Shown here: piece by piece, positions 27,987 through 38,409 of the stretch | Position numbering within the stretch: position 1 is the first letter of the stretch | Layout of the letters: each line of letters starts with the position of its first letter | Source: Dethiothermospora halolimnae | GTDB taxonomy: Bacteria > Bacillota > Clostridia > Tissierellales > VENL01 | Direction of reading: 5' to 3' | NCBI RefSeq assembly: GCF_037577855.1 | Contig: NZ_JBAKFX010000016.1 | Span: forward strand, 1 to 64,000 | Length of the DNA stretch: 64,000 nucleotides | Position numbers and translations under genes: made by a program | The notes under the pieces: generated by a model | Told to the model about the DNA's origin: nothing | Databases searched by the model: none | Seen by the model: the letters and a program-made list of their open reading frames with translations, nothing else

Positions 27987-29069
27987 ATGACTACTGAGTT
28001 TATTGAAGCAATTGAAGAAATAGGAAAAGAAAAAGGTATTTCCAAAGCTTTACTATTAGAGGCTCTAGAAGTAGCTTTAATTTCCGGATATAAGAAAAAC
28101 TTTGGTTCTTCCCAAAATGTTGAGGTCAACGTTGATGATGAAACAGGGGATGTTAAAGTATATTCTAAGAAGACAGTAGTAGAAGATGTGGAAGATGATA
28201 TATTAGAAATTAGCATTAATGATGCAAAAAACATTGATAGTAGCTATGAAATAGATGATGTGGTAAGAATAGAAGTAACCCCTAGAAACTTTGGAAGAAT
28301 TGCTGCCCAAACTGCTAAACAAGTAGTTATGCAGAAAATAAAAGAAGCTGAAAGAGAGATAGTGTTTGATCAGTATATAAATCGAGAAACTGAAATTATT
28401 ACTGGACAGGTTCAGCGTATTAGTAAAAATAATATTTTAATAAATCTAGGTAAGGCAGAGGGGGTACTACCACCTACTGAACAAATAAAAAATGAAAACT
28501 ATAAACAGGGAGATAGAATTAAAACATACATATTAGAGGTTAAAAAGACAACTAAGGGTCCTCAAATTCTTCTTTCTAGAACCCATCCGGGATTAGTAAA
28601 AAGATTATTTGAACTAGAGGTGCCAGAAATTCATGATGGGATTGTAGATATATTTAGTATATCTAGAGAAGCTGGTTCAAGAACTAAATTAGCAGTTTAT
28701 TCTACCGATGAAAATGTGGATGCTGTAGGTGCCTGTGTAGGGTTTAAAGGCAGTAGGGTTAAAGCCGTAGTGGATGAATTAAACGGAGAGAAAATTGATA
28801 TTGTTACATGGGATGAAGACCCTAAAGTTTTTATTGCCAATAGTCTTAGTCCTTCTAATGTAATTAGTGTGGATATTAATGAAGATGAAAAATCGGCATT
28901 GGTTATAGTGCCCGACTATCAGTTATCATTAGCCATAGGGAAGGAAGGTCAAAATGCTAGATTAGCGGCTAAATTAACTGGCTGGAAGATAGATATAAAA
29001 AGTGAAAGCCAATCTTTACAAGAGAGTAGAGAGGTGGAGGATACAGATGAAGAGGAAACAACCGATTAG
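27987..29069 (+). CDS. nusA: Transcription termination/antitermination factor NusA
   Basis: NusA binds RNA polymerase and RNA to modulate pausing, termination and antitermination. The 360-residue protein has the N-terminal polymerase-binding domain (IGKEKGISKALLLEALEVAL), the S1 domain (IITGQVQRISKNNILINLGK), and two KH domains (VGACVGFKGSRVKAVVDELN; IGKEGQNARLAAKLTGWKID). It ends with a short acidic tail and lacks the C-terminal repeats of E. coli NusA, as in other Firmicutes. The ylxR start lies inside its 3' end. Confidence 0.97.
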   Translation: MTTEFIEAIEEIGKEKGISKALLLEALEVALISGYKKNFGSSQNVEVNVDDETGDVKVYSKKTVVEDVEDDILEISINDAKNIDSSYEIDDVVRIEVTPRNFGRIAAQTAKQVVMQKIKEAEREIVFDQYINRETEIITGQVQRISKNNILINLGKAEGVLPPTEQIKNENYKQGDRIKTYILEVKKTTKGPQILLSRTHPGLVKRLFELEVPEIHDGIVDIFSISREAGSRTKLAVYSTDENVDAVGACVGFKGSRVKAVVDELNGEKIDIVTWDEDPKVFIANSLSPSNVISVDINEDEKSALVIVPDYQLSLAIGKEGQNARLAAKLTGWKIDIKSESQSLQESREVEDTDEEETTD

Positions 29070-29313
29070 AAAGTGTGTTGGCTGTGGAGAAAGAAAGGCT
29101 AAGTCTGACTTAATAAGGATTGTTAAAAGTAAAGAAGGAGATATTAGCATTGACTTAAAGGGAAAAGCAAATGGTAGGGGTGTTTACATTTGCCCTAACA
29201 TTAAATGTTTTGAAAAAGCTCAAAAAGGAAATAAATTAAATAGAGGTCTAAAGTCTAATGTGGATAACAGAATATATGAAGACTTATTAAAGGAAGTTAA
29301 AGAAAGTGAATAA
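29047..29313 (+). CDS. ylxR: YlxR family RNA-binding protein (RnpM-type)
   Basis: The 88-residue protein has the YlxR fold: RKCVGCGERKAKSDLIRIVK, then the GRGVYICPNIKCFEKAQK motif with conserved Cys and basic residues. B. subtilis YlxR (RnpM) binds RNase P RNA and modulates its activity. I start at ATG 29047, after GGAGG near 29036; upstream in-frame starts would overlap nusA much further. It overlaps the nusA end by 23 bases and ylxQ by eight, showing tight coupling. Confidence 0.93.
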   Translation: MKRKQPIRKCVGCGERKAKSDLIRIVKSKEGDISIDLKGKANGRGVYICPNIKCFEKAQKGNKLNRGLKSNVDNRIYEDLLKEVKESE

Positions 29314-29602
29314 GATATACTCCTTATTAGGGTTAGCAAGAAGAGCTAATTTGGTATCATTAGGTCAAGATGGATGTAATCAAGCTATTAAAAGGAATAA
29401 ATGCAAATTGCTCATAATAGCTAATGATACATCTGATAATACTAAAGAAAAGTTTATAAAACTATGTGATAGAAAGAATGTAAGGTATGTGTTTTTTGGT
29501 GATAAGGAAAGTCTTGGGCAAGCCATTGGTAGAGATATTGTGGCTATAATATCAATATTAGATGAGAACTTTTCTAAGGCAATTATGGATAAAATAGGCT
29601 AA
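29306..29602 (+). CDS. ylxQ: YlxQ, L7Ae/L30e family RNA-binding protein
   Basis: The 98-residue protein shows the L7Ae fold: [20 protein letters not shown] (residues ~6-25), [16 protein letters not shown] and [20 protein letters not shown]. Family members bind K-turn RNAs; B. subtilis YlxQ has been shown to do so, though its cellular role is unclear. It starts with GTG at 29306, overlapping the ylxR end, and precedes infB as in most Firmicutes. Confidence 0.92.
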   Translation: MNKIYSLLGLARRANLVSLGQDGCNQAIKRNKCKLLIIANDTSDNTKEKFIKLCDRKNVRYVFFGDKESLGQAIGRDIVAIISILDENFSKAIMDKIG

Positions 29603-29636
29603 AGTATCACCTTTAAAATATTGGGGGGTGACGATT

Positions 29637-31625
29637 TTGACAAAGAAAAGAGTGTATGAAGTTGCAAAGGAATTTGGTATGTCTAGTAAAGAGTTAATGA
29701 AGAATATGAAAAGTCTCGACTTAGAAATAAAAAGTCATATGAGTACTCTTGAAGATGAAGAGATAGATTTATTAAAAGAAATACTATTTGAAGATACAAA
29801 GGAAAAAGATGAGGAAGTGATGGATATAGAAACTAATAATGATGTAAAAAAAGATACAATTGAAGATACAAAAATTATAGAAATTGAAGAAAATATAGTG
29901 GTTAGTGATTTGGCAGATAAATTAGAGGTCAATGGAACCGAATTAATAACTAAACTAATATCATTAGGTATAATGGCTAACATAAATCAAGAAATAGATT
30001 TTGATACTGCTGGCATTATAGCAGATGAATATGGGTATAAAGTTATTCAAAACGAGGTGGAAGAAGATGACGAAGAAGAGGATTTAGAATTAGATTTTGA
30101 AGATGATGAAAAAGATCTAAAACCAAGACCTCCTGTAGTAACAGTTATGGGTCATGTTGACCACGGAAAAACTTCATTATTAGACTCTATAAGAAAAACC
30201 CATGTTACAGAGGGAGAAGCTGGAGGTATAACTCAGCATATTGGTGCGTCAACAATTAAAGTTGATAATAAACCTGTAGTATTTTTAGATACACCAGGGC
30301 ATGAGGCCTTTACTTCAATGCGTGCTAGAGGTGCCCAAGTTACAGATATTGCAATATTAGTAGTGGCGGCCGATGATGGTGTTATGCCCCAGACTATAGA
30401 AGCAATAAATCATGCTAAAGCAGCAGGGGTTCCTATAATTGTTGCTGTAAATAAAATGGATAAACTAGAAGCTAATCCTGAAAGGGTAAAACAGGAATTA
30501 ACAGAGCATGGTCTAATAGTAGAGGAATGGGGTGGAGAAACAATCTCTGTACCTGTTTCAGCTATAACAGGAGAGGGTATAGATGAATTATTAGAAATGA
30601 TAACTCTTGTAGCTGAGATGCAAGAATTAAAGGCTAATGCTAATAGAAAAGCTAAAGGAGTAATAATTGAATCAAAACTTGATAAAGGTAGGGGTTCAGT
30701 GGCAACTGTGTTGATTCAAAAAGGGACATTATCTGTAGGAGATGCAGTTGTGGTAGGTACAGCCCATGGTAAAATCCGTGCCATGCTAGATGACACAGGT
30801 AAAAGGATTAAAAAAGCAGGACCTTCTACACCAGTTGAAATTTTAGGATTGTCCGATGTTCCTGTGGCAGGAGATCATTTGTATGAAGTTGAAAGCGACA
30901 AAAAGGCCAGGGAAATCTCAGAAGGTAGATTAGCAAAACAAAGAAGAGAACAGCTAAAATCTAAACAAAATGTTTCATTGGATGATTTATTTGATCAAAT
31001 AAATGACGGTGAAGTAAAAGAACTTAATGTTATTATAAAAGCCGATGTAAGTGGTTCAATAGAAGCTGTTAAACAATCTTTAGTTAAATTAAGTACTGAT
31101 GAAGTTAGAGTAAACCCTATTCATGGTGGTGTTGGTGCGATATCTGACTCTGATATTATGTTAGCCACTGCATCTAATGCTATAATAATTGGATTTAATG
31201 TAAGACCTACATCTACGGCTATGAATTTGGCAGATCGTGAAAATGTAGATGTTAGAACATATAGAATAATATACAAAGCTATAGAAGATATTGAGGCGGC
31301 TATTAAGGGTATGTTAGAACCAGAATTTAAAGAAGTGGTAATAGGAAGAGCAGAAGTAAGGGCTACCTTTAAAGTTCCTAATGCTGGTACTGTGGCTGGA
31401 GTATATGTTCAGAATGGAAAGATTACAAGAAAATCTAAAGTTCGTTTATTAAGAGATAATATAGTAATCCATGAAGGAGAAATATCTTCATTAAAACGAT
31501 TTAAAGATGATACTAAGGAATTACAAAGCGGATATGAAGGTGGACTAGGTATAGAAAATTACAATGATGTAAAAGAGGGAGATGTAATTGAAGCCTTTAT
31601 ATTTGAAGAAGTTGAGAGAAAGTAG
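29637..31625 (+). CDS. infB: Translation initiation factor IF-2
   Basis: IF-2 is the GTPase that brings fMet-tRNA to the 30S subunit. The 662-residue protein has two small N-terminal IF2N helix modules ([40 protein letters not shown]) joined by an acidic linker, then the G domain [31 protein letters not shown], and the C-terminal domains. It is on the short side for the family because the N-terminal region is small. The start is TTG 29637, six bases after GGGGGGTG; the GTG at 29628 lies in that site. Confidence 0.97.
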   Translation: MTKKRVYEVAKEFGMSSKELMKNMKSLDLEIKSHMSTLEDEEIDLLKEILFEDTKEKDEEVMDIETNNDVKKDTIEDTKIIEIEENIVVSDLADKLEVNGTELITKLISLGIMANINQEIDFDTAGIIADEYGYKVIQNEVEEDDEEEDLELDFEDDEKDLKPRPPVVTVMGHVDHGKTSLLDSIRKTHVTEGEAGGITQHIGASTIKVDNKPVVFLDTPGHEAFTSMRARGAQVTDIAILVVAADDGVMPQTIEAINHAKAAGVPIIVAVNKMDKLEANPERVKQELTEHGLIVEEWGGETISVPVSAITGEGIDELLEMITLVAEMQELKANANRKAKGVIIESKLDKGRGSVATVLIQKGTLSVGDAVVVGTAHGKIRAMLDDTGKRIKKAGPSTPVEILGLSDVPVAGDHLYEVESDKKAREISEGRLAKQRREQLKSKQNVSLDDLFDQINDGEVKELNVIIKADVSGSIEAVKQSLVKLSTDEVRVNPIHGGVGAISDSDIMLATASNAIIIGFNVRPTSTAMNLADRENVDVRTYRIIYKAIEDIEAAIKGMLEPEFKEVVIGRAEVRATFKVPNAGTVAGVYVQNGKITRKSKVRLLRDNIVIHEGEISSLKRFKDDTKELQSGYEGGLGIENYNDVKEGDVIEAFIFEEVERK

Positions 31626-31646
31626 TAATTATAAGAGGTGACGTAT

Positions 31647-32033
31647 ATGGGCTCAAAGAGGTTAAATAGAATTGCAGAAGAAATAAAAAAAGTAGTAAGT
31701 AGCATTATTGCTAACAAACTAAAGGATCCAAGAATATCTACTATGACTAGTATTACAAAAGTAACAGTAACTAGAGACTTAAGATATGCTAAGATTTATG
31801 TGGGGGTACTTGGAAATGAAAAAGAAAAAAAAGATAGTTTAAATGGATTAAAAAGCGCTAAAGGATTTATTCGTAGGGGCATAGGAGAAACTATTAACTT
31901 AAGATATACCCCAGAACCTTTATTTTACTTAGATGAGTCTATAGAACATGGTATTTATATATCTAAATTGATAGATAAGGTTAATAAAGAGAGTGGGAAC
32001 GATGATGAGAAACCAGAAGAAAAATCTCAATGA
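31647..32033 (+). CDS. rbfA: Ribosome-binding factor A
   Basis: RbfA helps 30S maturation by acting on the 16S rRNA 5' end. The 128-residue KH-like protein has [53 protein letters not shown] and [20 protein letters not shown]. Start ATG 31647 follows AAGAGGTG by six bases (GTG at 31638 is within that site). It is followed by an overlapping nrnA gene, another common arrangement. Confidence 0.96.
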   Translation: MGSKRLNRIAEEIKKVVSSIIANKLKDPRISTMTSITKVTVTRDLRYAKIYVGVLGNEKEKKDSLNGLKSAKGFIRRGIGETINLRYTPEPLFYLDESIEHGIYISKLIDKVNKESGNDDEKPEEKSQ

Positions 32034-32988
32034 TGATATAGACTTAATAATTGAAAAGATTAATGCTAGTGAAGAAATTTACTTAATATCCCATATAAAC
32101 CCTGATGGAGATAGTTTAGGTTCTCTTTTGGCCTTGGGGGAAGCATTAAAGCAGTTAGATAGCAGTGTAACTATGGTGGCTTCCGATGATATACCAGATA
32201 GATATTCTTTTTTATCAAATATATCAGAAATAGAGAAGCTTGATGAAATAAAACCTGTGGAATTACTTATCACTTTAGACTGTGGAGACCAAGATAGACT
32301 TGGAGAGTTCAAAGAGTTGGCTAATAAAGCTAAAACAGTGATTAATATTGATCATCATATAAGTAATAATTATTTTGGCGATCTAAATCTAGTCAACTCT
32401 GATGCTAGTTCCACCGGTGAAATGATATATGATCTTATAGAAAAAATGAATTTAAAATTTAATCATAAAATAAATAATAGTATTTACATGGCAATATCAA
32501 CTGATACGGGAAGTTTTAAGTATAGCAATACTTCATATCATACCCATGAAATAGCATCTAATTTACTTAAAAAGGGGATTGATAATGAGTATATTAATAA
32601 TAAGTTATACCAAAATAACCCCTTATCTAAGGCAAAATTGTTTATAGAAACATTAAAGAATTTAGAATTATATAATAATAATAGTATTGGTATTATATAT
32701 ATAACCCAAGCCATGATTAAGAGATGCGGTGCTAAAATAGAGCACATGGATGGTATCATTAATTTTGTTAGAGATATAGATACAGTTGAAGTTGCATGTA
32801 TATTAAAAGAAATTAATAATAATAAAGTCAAAATAGGTTTGAGATCAAAGGAATATGTTGATGTTTCTAAAATTGCTAAGAACTTAAATGGTGGAGGTCA
32901 TAAGAAGGCATCTGGGGCCACCTTTTTAGGAACGATAGATGAAGCCAGGGATAAAATATTATCAGAAATACAAAATTATATAAGGTGA
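32002..32988 (+). CDS. nrnA: DHH-family bifunctional oligoribonuclease/PAP phosphatase NrnA
   Basis: NrnA degrades nanoRNAs and dephosphorylates pAp. The 328-residue protein has the DHH domain motifs [21 protein letters not shown] and [19 protein letters not shown], and the DHHA1 domain ending in [10 protein letters not shown]. The start is not certain: ATG at 32002 and 32005 are adjacent, and the gene overlaps rbfA by about 30 bases. Position between rbfA and truB matches many Firmicutes. Confidence 0.95.
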   Translation: MMRNQKKNLNDDIDLIIEKINASEEIYLISHINPDGDSLGSLLALGEALKQLDSSVTMVASDDIPDRYSFLSNISEIEKLDEIKPVELLITLDCGDQDRLGEFKELANKAKTVINIDHHISNNYFGDLNLVNSDASSTGEMIYDLIEKMNLKFNHKINNSIYMAISTDTGSFKYSNTSYHTHEIASNLLKKGIDNEYINNKLYQNNPLSKAKLFIETLKNLELYNNNSIGIIYITQAMIKRCGAKIEHMDGIINFVRDIDTVEVACILKEINNNKVKIGLRSKEYVDVSKIAKNLNGGGHKKASGATFLGTIDEARDKILSEIQNYIR

Positions 32989-32993
32989 TAATG

Positions 32994-33899
32994 ATGAATG
33001 GAATTATTAATGTTTTAAAACCTACTGGAATGACATCCCATGATGTTGTAGGATATATTAGAAGAACTATAAACTTTAAAAAGGTAGGACATACTGGTAC
33101 ATTAGACCCTAATGCTGCCGGTGTTCTACCTATTTGTATTGGAAAAGCAACTAAAGTATCACAATATCTATTGGACAAAAGGAAAGTGTATAGGGGGGAG
33201 TTGACTCTAGGAAAGTCCACAGATACTCAAGATAGATATGGAAAAGCTATTGATACATCTGATAGAAAAGTTGAAGACTCCGAAATAATAGAAGTATTTA
33301 AACAGTTTAACGGTAAAATTAAACAGACCCCTCCTATGTATTCTGCTGTTAAGCACAAAGGGAAAAGGTTATATGAATTAGCTAGAAAAGGGGAAGTTGT
33401 AGAAAGGGAGCCTAGGGAAGTAGAAATATATAAACTAGATATAATTACAATAGATAATAATAGGATTTTATTTGATGCGGAATGCTCAAAGGGAACTTAT
33501 ATAAGGACTTTATGTAATGATATAGGAGAGAGGTTAGGAACTTATGGATACATGTCTTTTTTAATACGAACTCAAGTTGATAACTTTACCTTAGATAATT
33601 CCATGACTTTAGATGAGATAAAAGAATTTTATGAGAGTGATAGGTTAAAAGATAAGATCATACCTATGGACTTTGCACTAACACATTTTCCTTCTATAAA
33701 TTTACCCCAAATCGCTTTTAAGACTATTATTAATGGGGGAAAAATACCAATAGAAAAACTTAAAGACATGAAAGTTCCTATAATAAGGGATATTAAGCTT
33801 AGAGTTTATTGTGATAATGAGTTTATAGGTATAGGTAAAATAGTAAATTATAAAAATGATATAGTATTAAGAATGGAAAAAGTTTTATATCAAAGGTGA
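32994..33899 (+). CDS. truB: tRNA pseudouridine(55) synthase TruB
   Basis: TruB makes pseudouridine 55 in the T loop of tRNAs. The 301-residue protein has GIINVLKPTGMTSHDVVGYI, the catalytic-Asp motif HTGTLDPNAAGVLP, GELTLGKSTDTQDRYG (family GxxTDTxD), QTPPMYSAVKHKGKRLYELA and SKGTYIRTLCNDIG, plus a C-terminal PUA-like part. ATG 32994 is preferred; AAGGTGA lies five bases upstream, and the gene overlaps none but begins six bases after nrnA. Confidence 0.96.
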   Translation: MNGIINVLKPTGMTSHDVVGYIRRTINFKKVGHTGTLDPNAAGVLPICIGKATKVSQYLLDKRKVYRGELTLGKSTDTQDRYGKAIDTSDRKVEDSEIIEVFKQFNGKIKQTPPMYSAVKHKGKRLYELARKGEVVEREPREVEIYKLDIITIDNNRILFDAECSKGTYIRTLCNDIGERLGTYGYMSFLIRTQVDNFTLDNSMTLDEIKEFYESDRLKDKIIPMDFALTHFPSINLPQIAFKTIINGGKIPIEKLKDMKVPIIRDIKLRVYCDNEFIGIGKIVNYKNDIVLRMEKVLYQR

Positions 33900-33904
33900 T
33901 ATTT

Positions 33905-34819
33905 ATGAATTTAATAAAAAATTTGAATGAAGAAATGAAAGGCTCAACTGTTGTGGGGCTAGGATATTTTGATGGGATACATTTGGGACATCAATATTTA
34001 TTAGAAAGGTTAGTTGAATCTTCTAAGGAATATAAAATTCCCAACGTTTTATTTACATTTAATAATAGCATAGCCCATCTCATTGATAGTCATAAGACGG
34101 AATATCTTTTGGTGGATAATCGGGAAAAGGTAAGATTGTTAAGGGAAATAGGTATAGATAATCTTTTTATGGTAAACTTCAATGAATATATACAAACCAT
34201 GACTGCTAAAGAATTTATAAAAAATATAATTGTAGATAAATTAAATGCTAAAAAAGTAATAGTGGGCTTTAACTATACATTTGGATATAAAGGAAGCGGT
34301 GACACTGATTACTTAAAAGCATTGGGACAAGAGTTTGATTTTGATGTGGAGGTTATAGAGCCTGTAAAAAAATATGATAAAGTTATTAGTAGTTCTTCAA
34401 TAAAAAAATTAATATCCCAGGGAAAAATAGAAAAGGCTAATGCTCTACTTGGACGTCCCTATGAAATTAGTGGTAAGGTTATTAAAGGTAGAGGTAGAGG
34501 TAAAGGCATGGGATTTGCTACAGCTAATCTAAAGCTTAGGTCAAACTTTGTAATACCAAAGTTTGGAGTTTATAAGACATGGTCAAAGATTGATAACAAA
34601 TACTATTTAAGCATTACCAATGTAGGTGAAAATCCAACATTTAATGATAAGGGGGTTAATATAGAAACCCATATTTTTGACATTGTTAATGAGTTATATG
34701 ATAAAAATATTAGTATAAGGTTTGAGAAGTTTATAAGAGAAGAAAGAAAGTTTGATAATAAAGAAGATTTGATAAAACAGGTAAAAAAAGATATTGAGAT
34801 CGTAAGATATTCAAAGTAA
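33905..34819 (+). CDS. ribF: Bifunctional riboflavin kinase/FAD synthetase RibF
   Basis: RibF makes FMN and FAD from riboflavin. The 304-residue protein has the nucleotidyltransferase half (VVGLGYFDGIHLGHQYLLER; FNYTFGYKGSGDTDYL; ISSSSIKKLISQGKIEKANA) and the riboflavin kinase half (GRPYEISGKVIKGRGRGKGM, FATANLKL, NVGENPTFNDKG, ETHIFD). Position after truB and before rpsO is the usual one. ATG 33905 follows AAAGGTGAT. Confidence 0.97.
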   Translation: MNLIKNLNEEMKGSTVVGLGYFDGIHLGHQYLLERLVESSKEYKIPNVLFTFNNSIAHLIDSHKTEYLLVDNREKVRLLREIGIDNLFMVNFNEYIQTMTAKEFIKNIIVDKLNAKKVIVGFNYTFGYKGSGDTDYLKALGQEFDFDVEVIEPVKKYDKVISSSSIKKLISQGKIEKANALLGRPYEISGKVIKGRGRGKGMGFATANLKLRSNFVIPKFGVYKTWSKIDNKYYLSITNVGENPTFNDKGVNIETHIFDIVNELYDKNISIRFEKFIREERKFDNKEDLIKQVKKDIEIVRYSK

Positions 34820-34825
34820 AAAACA

Positions 34826-34854
34826 TTTACAAACCCACTTTCATATGATAAAAT
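34826..34854 (+). promoter_or_regulatory. Sigma-A promoter of rpsO
   Basis: TTTACA (34826-34831), 17 bases, TAAAAT (34849-34854), with an extended -10 TG at 34846-34847. It begins seven bases after the ribF stop, giving rpsO its own transcript. Confidence 0.7.
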
Positions 34855-34861
34855 GTTTAGT

Positions 34862-34930
34862 GGTAGTTACCTTTTGCTCTGTATACGATAACCTCGCCGT
34901 ATACGTGGCTTTAGGCGAATAAAAAATAGG
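34862..34930 (+). promoter_or_regulatory. Structured 5' leader of rpsO
   Basis: About 85 transcribed bases precede rpsO. GTATACG (34880-34886) can pair with CGTATAC (34897-34903 region), followed by a GCC-TTTA-GGC-like element (GGCTTTAGGC). S15 autogenous leaders are known in Firmicutes and this is a good candidate, but I cannot assign the class by eye. Confidence 0.4.
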
Positions 34931-34942
34931 AGGTTTTATAAT

Positions 34943-35212
34943 ATGAATTTAAGTAAAGAAGAAAAGACACAAATAATCGAAGAGTATAAGACTCATGAAG
35001 GAGATACTGGTTCTCCAGAAGTACAAATTGCTATTTTAACTAATAGGATAAACAAGTTGAATGAGCATCTTAAAAGTCACAAAAAAGATCATCATTCAAG
35101 AAGAGGTTTATTGAAAATGGTTGGTAAGCGTAAAGGTTTACTTAATTATTTACAAAATAATGATATCGAGAGATATCGTAGTATTATCTCTAGATTAGGA
35201 TTAAGAAAATAA
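34943..35212 (+). CDS. rpsO: 30S ribosomal protein S15
   Basis: S15 binds 16S rRNA in the central domain. The 89-residue product has the family's [60 protein letters not shown] and RKGLLNYL, all at normal positions and length. It has its own promoter, a structured leader and a strong terminator, so it is a single-gene unit between ribF and pnp. Confidence 0.98.
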   Translation: MNLSKEEKTQIIEEYKTHEGDTGSPEVQIAILTNRINKLNEHLKSHKKDHHSRRGLLKMVGKRKGLLNYLQNNDIERYRSIISRLGLRK

Positions 35213-35214
35213 TA

Positions 35215-35242
35215 AGAGCGGGTATACCCGCTCTATTGTTTT
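35215..35242 (+). terminator. Terminator after rpsO
   Basis: AGAGCGGG (35215-35222) pairs with CCCGCTCT (35227-35234), followed by ATTGTTTTA. The stem begins three bases after the stop codon. Confidence 0.85.
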
Positions 35243-35410
35243 ATGATTTATAGGAAAAAATAACTAATAGAGGGATTATTAAATAACTTTTAAGCTATAA
35301 TTATTGAAACAAATTATTAAATTATAATTTTGTTTTAATAAACTTTTTATTTTTATATTTTTAAGGATATAATAATAAAATAGCAATAACTTTATTACAG
35401 GAGGTATATT

Positions 35411-37498
35411 ATGGAAAAAACATTTAGTCGTACTTTAGCAGGCAGACCTCTAAAGGTAACCACGGGCAAAGTTGCTCAACAGGCGGGAGGTTCTTGTTTG
35501 GTACAATATGGTGATACTGTAGTATTAGTAACAGCTACTGCATCCAGTTCACCAAGGGAAGGAATAGACTTTTTCCCATTAAGTGTAAATTATGAAGAAA
35601 GATTATACTCCGTGGGAAAAATACCAGGGGGATTCGTAAAAAGAGAGGGGAAACCCAGTGAGAAGGCAGTATTAACTTCTAGGCTTATAGATAGACCTAT
35701 AAGACCATTATTCCCTAAAGGATTTAGAAATGAAGTACAAGTTATTGCCACTGTGTTGTCGGTGGATCAAGATTGTTCCCCAGATATAGTTGCAATGATA
35801 GGTTCTTCCATAGCATTGTCCATATCAAATATACCATTTGATGGGCCAACAGGTTCAGTGAGTGTAGGTTTGATTGATGGAGAGCTTATAATTAATCCAA
35901 CAAGTAAGGAAAGAGAAGAATCAGAACTGCACCTTGTTGTTTCAGGAACCGAAGATGCAGTTATGATGGTAGAGGCTGGTGCTAATGAGATTCCAGAAGA
36001 TGTTATGCTTGATGCAATAATGGCTGGTCATCAGGAGATAAAGGGAATATGTGATTTTATTAATGATATAGTGGGGGAAGTTGGAAAAGAAAAGATGGAC
36101 GTCACTGTATTTGAGGCAGATAAAAATATAGATAAAGAAATCAGAGAATATGCCACTGAAAAAATGGAATCAGCAATACAAACCTTTGAAAAATTAGAAA
36201 GACAAGAGAACATGGAAAAGGTTAAGGAAGACACCTATGAATACTTTATAGAAAAGTATCCAGAAAATGAGAAGGATATTAATGAGGTTATTTATAACAT
36301 AACAAAGGAACAAGTTAGAAAACTTATTGTTGAAAAGGGTATAAGACCTGATAATAGGAAAATTGACGAGGTTAGACCTATTTCTTGTGAGGTGGGTTTA
36401 TTACCAAGAACCCATGGTTCAGGATTATTTAATAGAGGGCAGACTCAAGTAATGACAATAGCAACATTAGGAGCAGCTGGAGACGTTCAGATATTAGATG
36501 GTCTAAGTGAAGAAGAATCAAAAAGATACATGCATCACTACAATTTTCCACCCTATTCTGTTGGAGAAACAGGTTTCTTAAGAGGTCCTGGTAGAAGGGA
36601 AATCGGTCATGGTGCCTTAGCAGAGAGAGCCTTAGAACCGGTTATACCAAGTCAAGAAGAGTTCCCTTATACTATAAGATTAGTTTCAGAGGTTTTAGGA
36701 TCAAATGGTTCTACATCCCAAGGTAGTGTATGTGCTAGTACCTTATCTTTATTAAATGCAGGGGTACCAATTAAATCTTCTGTTGCAGGAATAGCAATGG
36801 GACTTATTAAGTCTGATGAAAAAGTAGTTATATTAACTGATATACAGGGAATGGAAGACTTTTTAGGAGATATGGACTTTAAGGTTGCTGGTACTAGAAA
36901 GGGAATAACTGCTATACAAATGGATATAAAAATAAAAGGAATAGATAGAGAAATACTTAAAGAAGCGCTAAGTAGAGCTAATAAGGGTAGATTATATATA
37001 CAAGATAAAATGGAAGAAGTTATTTCTGAACCAAATCCTGAGATGTCTCCTTATGCACCTAAAATAATATCTATGAATGTTAATCCAGACAAGATTAGAG
37101 ATATCATTGGTCCAGGAGGAAAGATGATAAATAAAATAATAGATGAAACTGGAGTAAAAATAGATATAGACGATGATGGTAAAGTTATGATACTATCGGA
37201 AGATACTGCCAGTGGAAATAAAGCAAAAGAGATAATTGAAAATATAGTAAAGGAAGTTGAAGTAGGAGAAATTTACTTAGGTAAGGTAGTAAAAATAGTT
37301 TCCTTCGGAGCTTTTGTTGAAATATTAAATGGAAAAGAAGGTTTAGTTCATATATCTAAAATAGCTAAAGAAAGAATTGAAAAGGTGGAAGATGTACTAT
37401 CAGTTGATGACGAAATATTAGTAAAAGTAACTGGAATTGATAAACAAGGTCGAATAAATTTATCAAGAAAAGATGCCTTACCGGAGGAAGAAGAATAA
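35411..37498 (+). CDS. pnp: Polyribonucleotide nucleotidyltransferase (PNPase)
   Basis: PNPase degrades RNA 3'-to-5' by phosphorolysis. The 695-residue protein has two RNase PH domains (first: [20 protein letters not shown]; second, catalytic: [41 protein letters not shown] and [18 protein letters not shown]), an alpha linker, a KH domain ([20 protein letters not shown]) and an S1 domain ([16 protein letters not shown]). Normal length and intact active site. The ATG follows GGAGGT. Promoter not clear in the AT-rich upstream gap. Confidence 0.98.
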   Translation: MEKTFSRTLAGRPLKVTTGKVAQQAGGSCLVQYGDTVVLVTATASSSPREGIDFFPLSVNYEERLYSVGKIPGGFVKREGKPSEKAVLTSRLIDRPIRPLFPKGFRNEVQVIATVLSVDQDCSPDIVAMIGSSIALSISNIPFDGPTGSVSVGLIDGELIINPTSKEREESELHLVVSGTEDAVMMVEAGANEIPEDVMLDAIMAGHQEIKGICDFINDIVGEVGKEKMDVTVFEADKNIDKEIREYATEKMESAIQTFEKLERQENMEKVKEDTYEYFIEKYPENEKDINEVIYNITKEQVRKLIVEKGIRPDNRKIDEVRPISCEVGLLPRTHGSGLFNRGQTQVMTIATLGAAGDVQILDGLSEEESKRYMHHYNFPPYSVGETGFLRGPGRREIGHGALAERALEPVIPSQEEFPYTIRLVSEVLGSNGSTSQGSVCASTLSLLNAGVPIKSSVAGIAMGLIKSDEKVVILTDIQGMEDFLGDMDFKVAGTRKGITAIQMDIKIKGIDREILKEALSRANKGRLYIQDKMEEVISEPNPEMSPYAPKIISMNVNPDKIRDIIGPGGKMINKIIDETGVKIDIDDDGKVMILSEDTASGNKAKEIIENIVKEVEVGEIYLGKVVKIVSFGAFVEILNGKEGLVHISKIAKERIEKVEDVLSVDDEILVKVTGIDKQGRINLSRKDALPEEEE

Positions 37499-37533
37499 AG
37501 ACATGAACCAATAAAGGGTTTATGTCTTTTTTT
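37497..37533 (+). terminator. Terminator after pnp
   Basis: AAAGACATGAACC and GGTTTATGTCTTT form a nearly perfect stem over 37497-37529, followed by eight T residues. The 5' arm overlaps the last base pairs of the pnp stop region. Confidence 0.85.
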
Positions 37534-37620
37534 ATTATAAATTCTTTAAGAAACATAGGATAAAATACTCTCTAATAAAATAGTATTTATAATAAAGAAA
37601 AAATTATTGGAGGGATTTTT

Positions 37621-38331
37621 TTGAAAATATTTTTTTTAAAGAAGAAAATACTATATACCATAATAATAGTTGCTATAGCAATTATTATTATGGTGGGGTT
37701 ACTTTTATCTAGAGATGATGCCGTTGAAACATTTAACAATCAAGACGTATATTATCAGGGTAATACAAATAATAAAGTAGTAGCTTTTACATGTAATGTG
37801 GATTGGGGCAAAGAATATATAACTCCCATGTTGGAAATATTAAAAAAAAATGAAATAAAGATCACTTTTTTCATAACAGGAAGGTGGGCTGAGAAAAATA
37901 AAGATATAGTGAAAAAAATTTGTCAATATGGTCATGAAATAGGAAACCATGGATATTTCCACAAGGATTATAGTAAACTAAACTATGAAGGAAATAAAGA
38001 ACAAATAACTAAAGCAGATAAGGTAATGAGGGAAATATCAAAGGGAGAACTTAGATTTTTTGCCCCACCGTCGGGAGCATATAATAAACATACCATACAA
38101 GCATCTAAAGATTTAGATTACAAATTAATAATGTGGAGTATTGATACTATAGATTGGAGAAAAGATAGTACAAAGAATAAAATAGTAGAGAGGGTTATAA
38201 AAAAACCCCATAATGGTGCTATTGTTCTTATGCATCCTAAAAGTGAAACTATTAAAGCTCTGCCTATTATTATTAAAGCCCTTAAAAATAAGGGATATGA
38301 GATTGGTAGGGTAAGTGATGTAATAGAATAG
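37621..38331 (+). CDS. ylxY: Polysaccharide deacetylase-like protein (YlxY/PdaB type)
   Basis: The 236-residue protein has an N-terminal membrane anchor (about 10-29) and a NodB/CE4 domain. The metal site HxxxH is present in HEIGNHGYFHKDY, with FFITGRWAE, RFFAPPSGAYNK (the RPP-type motif) and IVLMHP. The first motif reads FTCNVDWGKEY, where typical CE4 enzymes have TFDDG, so the usual catalytic Asp appears to be Asn. Place after pnp and before the M16 peptidase equals B. subtilis ylxY, whose family is linked to sporulation. The TTG start follows GGAGGG. Confidence 0.88.
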   Translation: MKIFFLKKKILYTIIIVAIAIIIMVGLLLSRDDAVETFNNQDVYYQGNTNNKVVAFTCNVDWGKEYITPMLEILKKNEIKITFFITGRWAEKNKDIVKKICQYGHEIGNHGYFHKDYSKLNYEGNKEQITKADKVMREISKGELRFFAPPSGAYNKHTIQASKDLDYKLIMWSIDTIDWRKDSTKNKIVERVIKKPHNGAIVLMHPKSETIKALPIIIKALKNKGYEIGRVSDVIE

Positions 38332-38342
38332 GATTGTATTTG

Positions 38343-38371
38343 TTGAAAGTTTTCATTATTTATCTTATAAT
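38343..38371 (+). promoter_or_regulatory. Sigma-A promoter of the M16 peptidase gene
   Basis: TTGAAA (38343-38348), 17 bases and TATAAT (38366-38371) lie 38 bases upstream of the ATG at 38410. Confidence 0.72.
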
Positions 38372-38409
38372 AGACTAGAGCAATTATTGAAAGAGCATAG
38401 GAGGAAAGT

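Noticed and set aside
35304..35373. Promoter candidates for pnp
   Set aside because: Several TATAAT-like boxes exist in the AT-rich gap, but none has a convincing -35 box at 16-18 bases, so I do not choose one.
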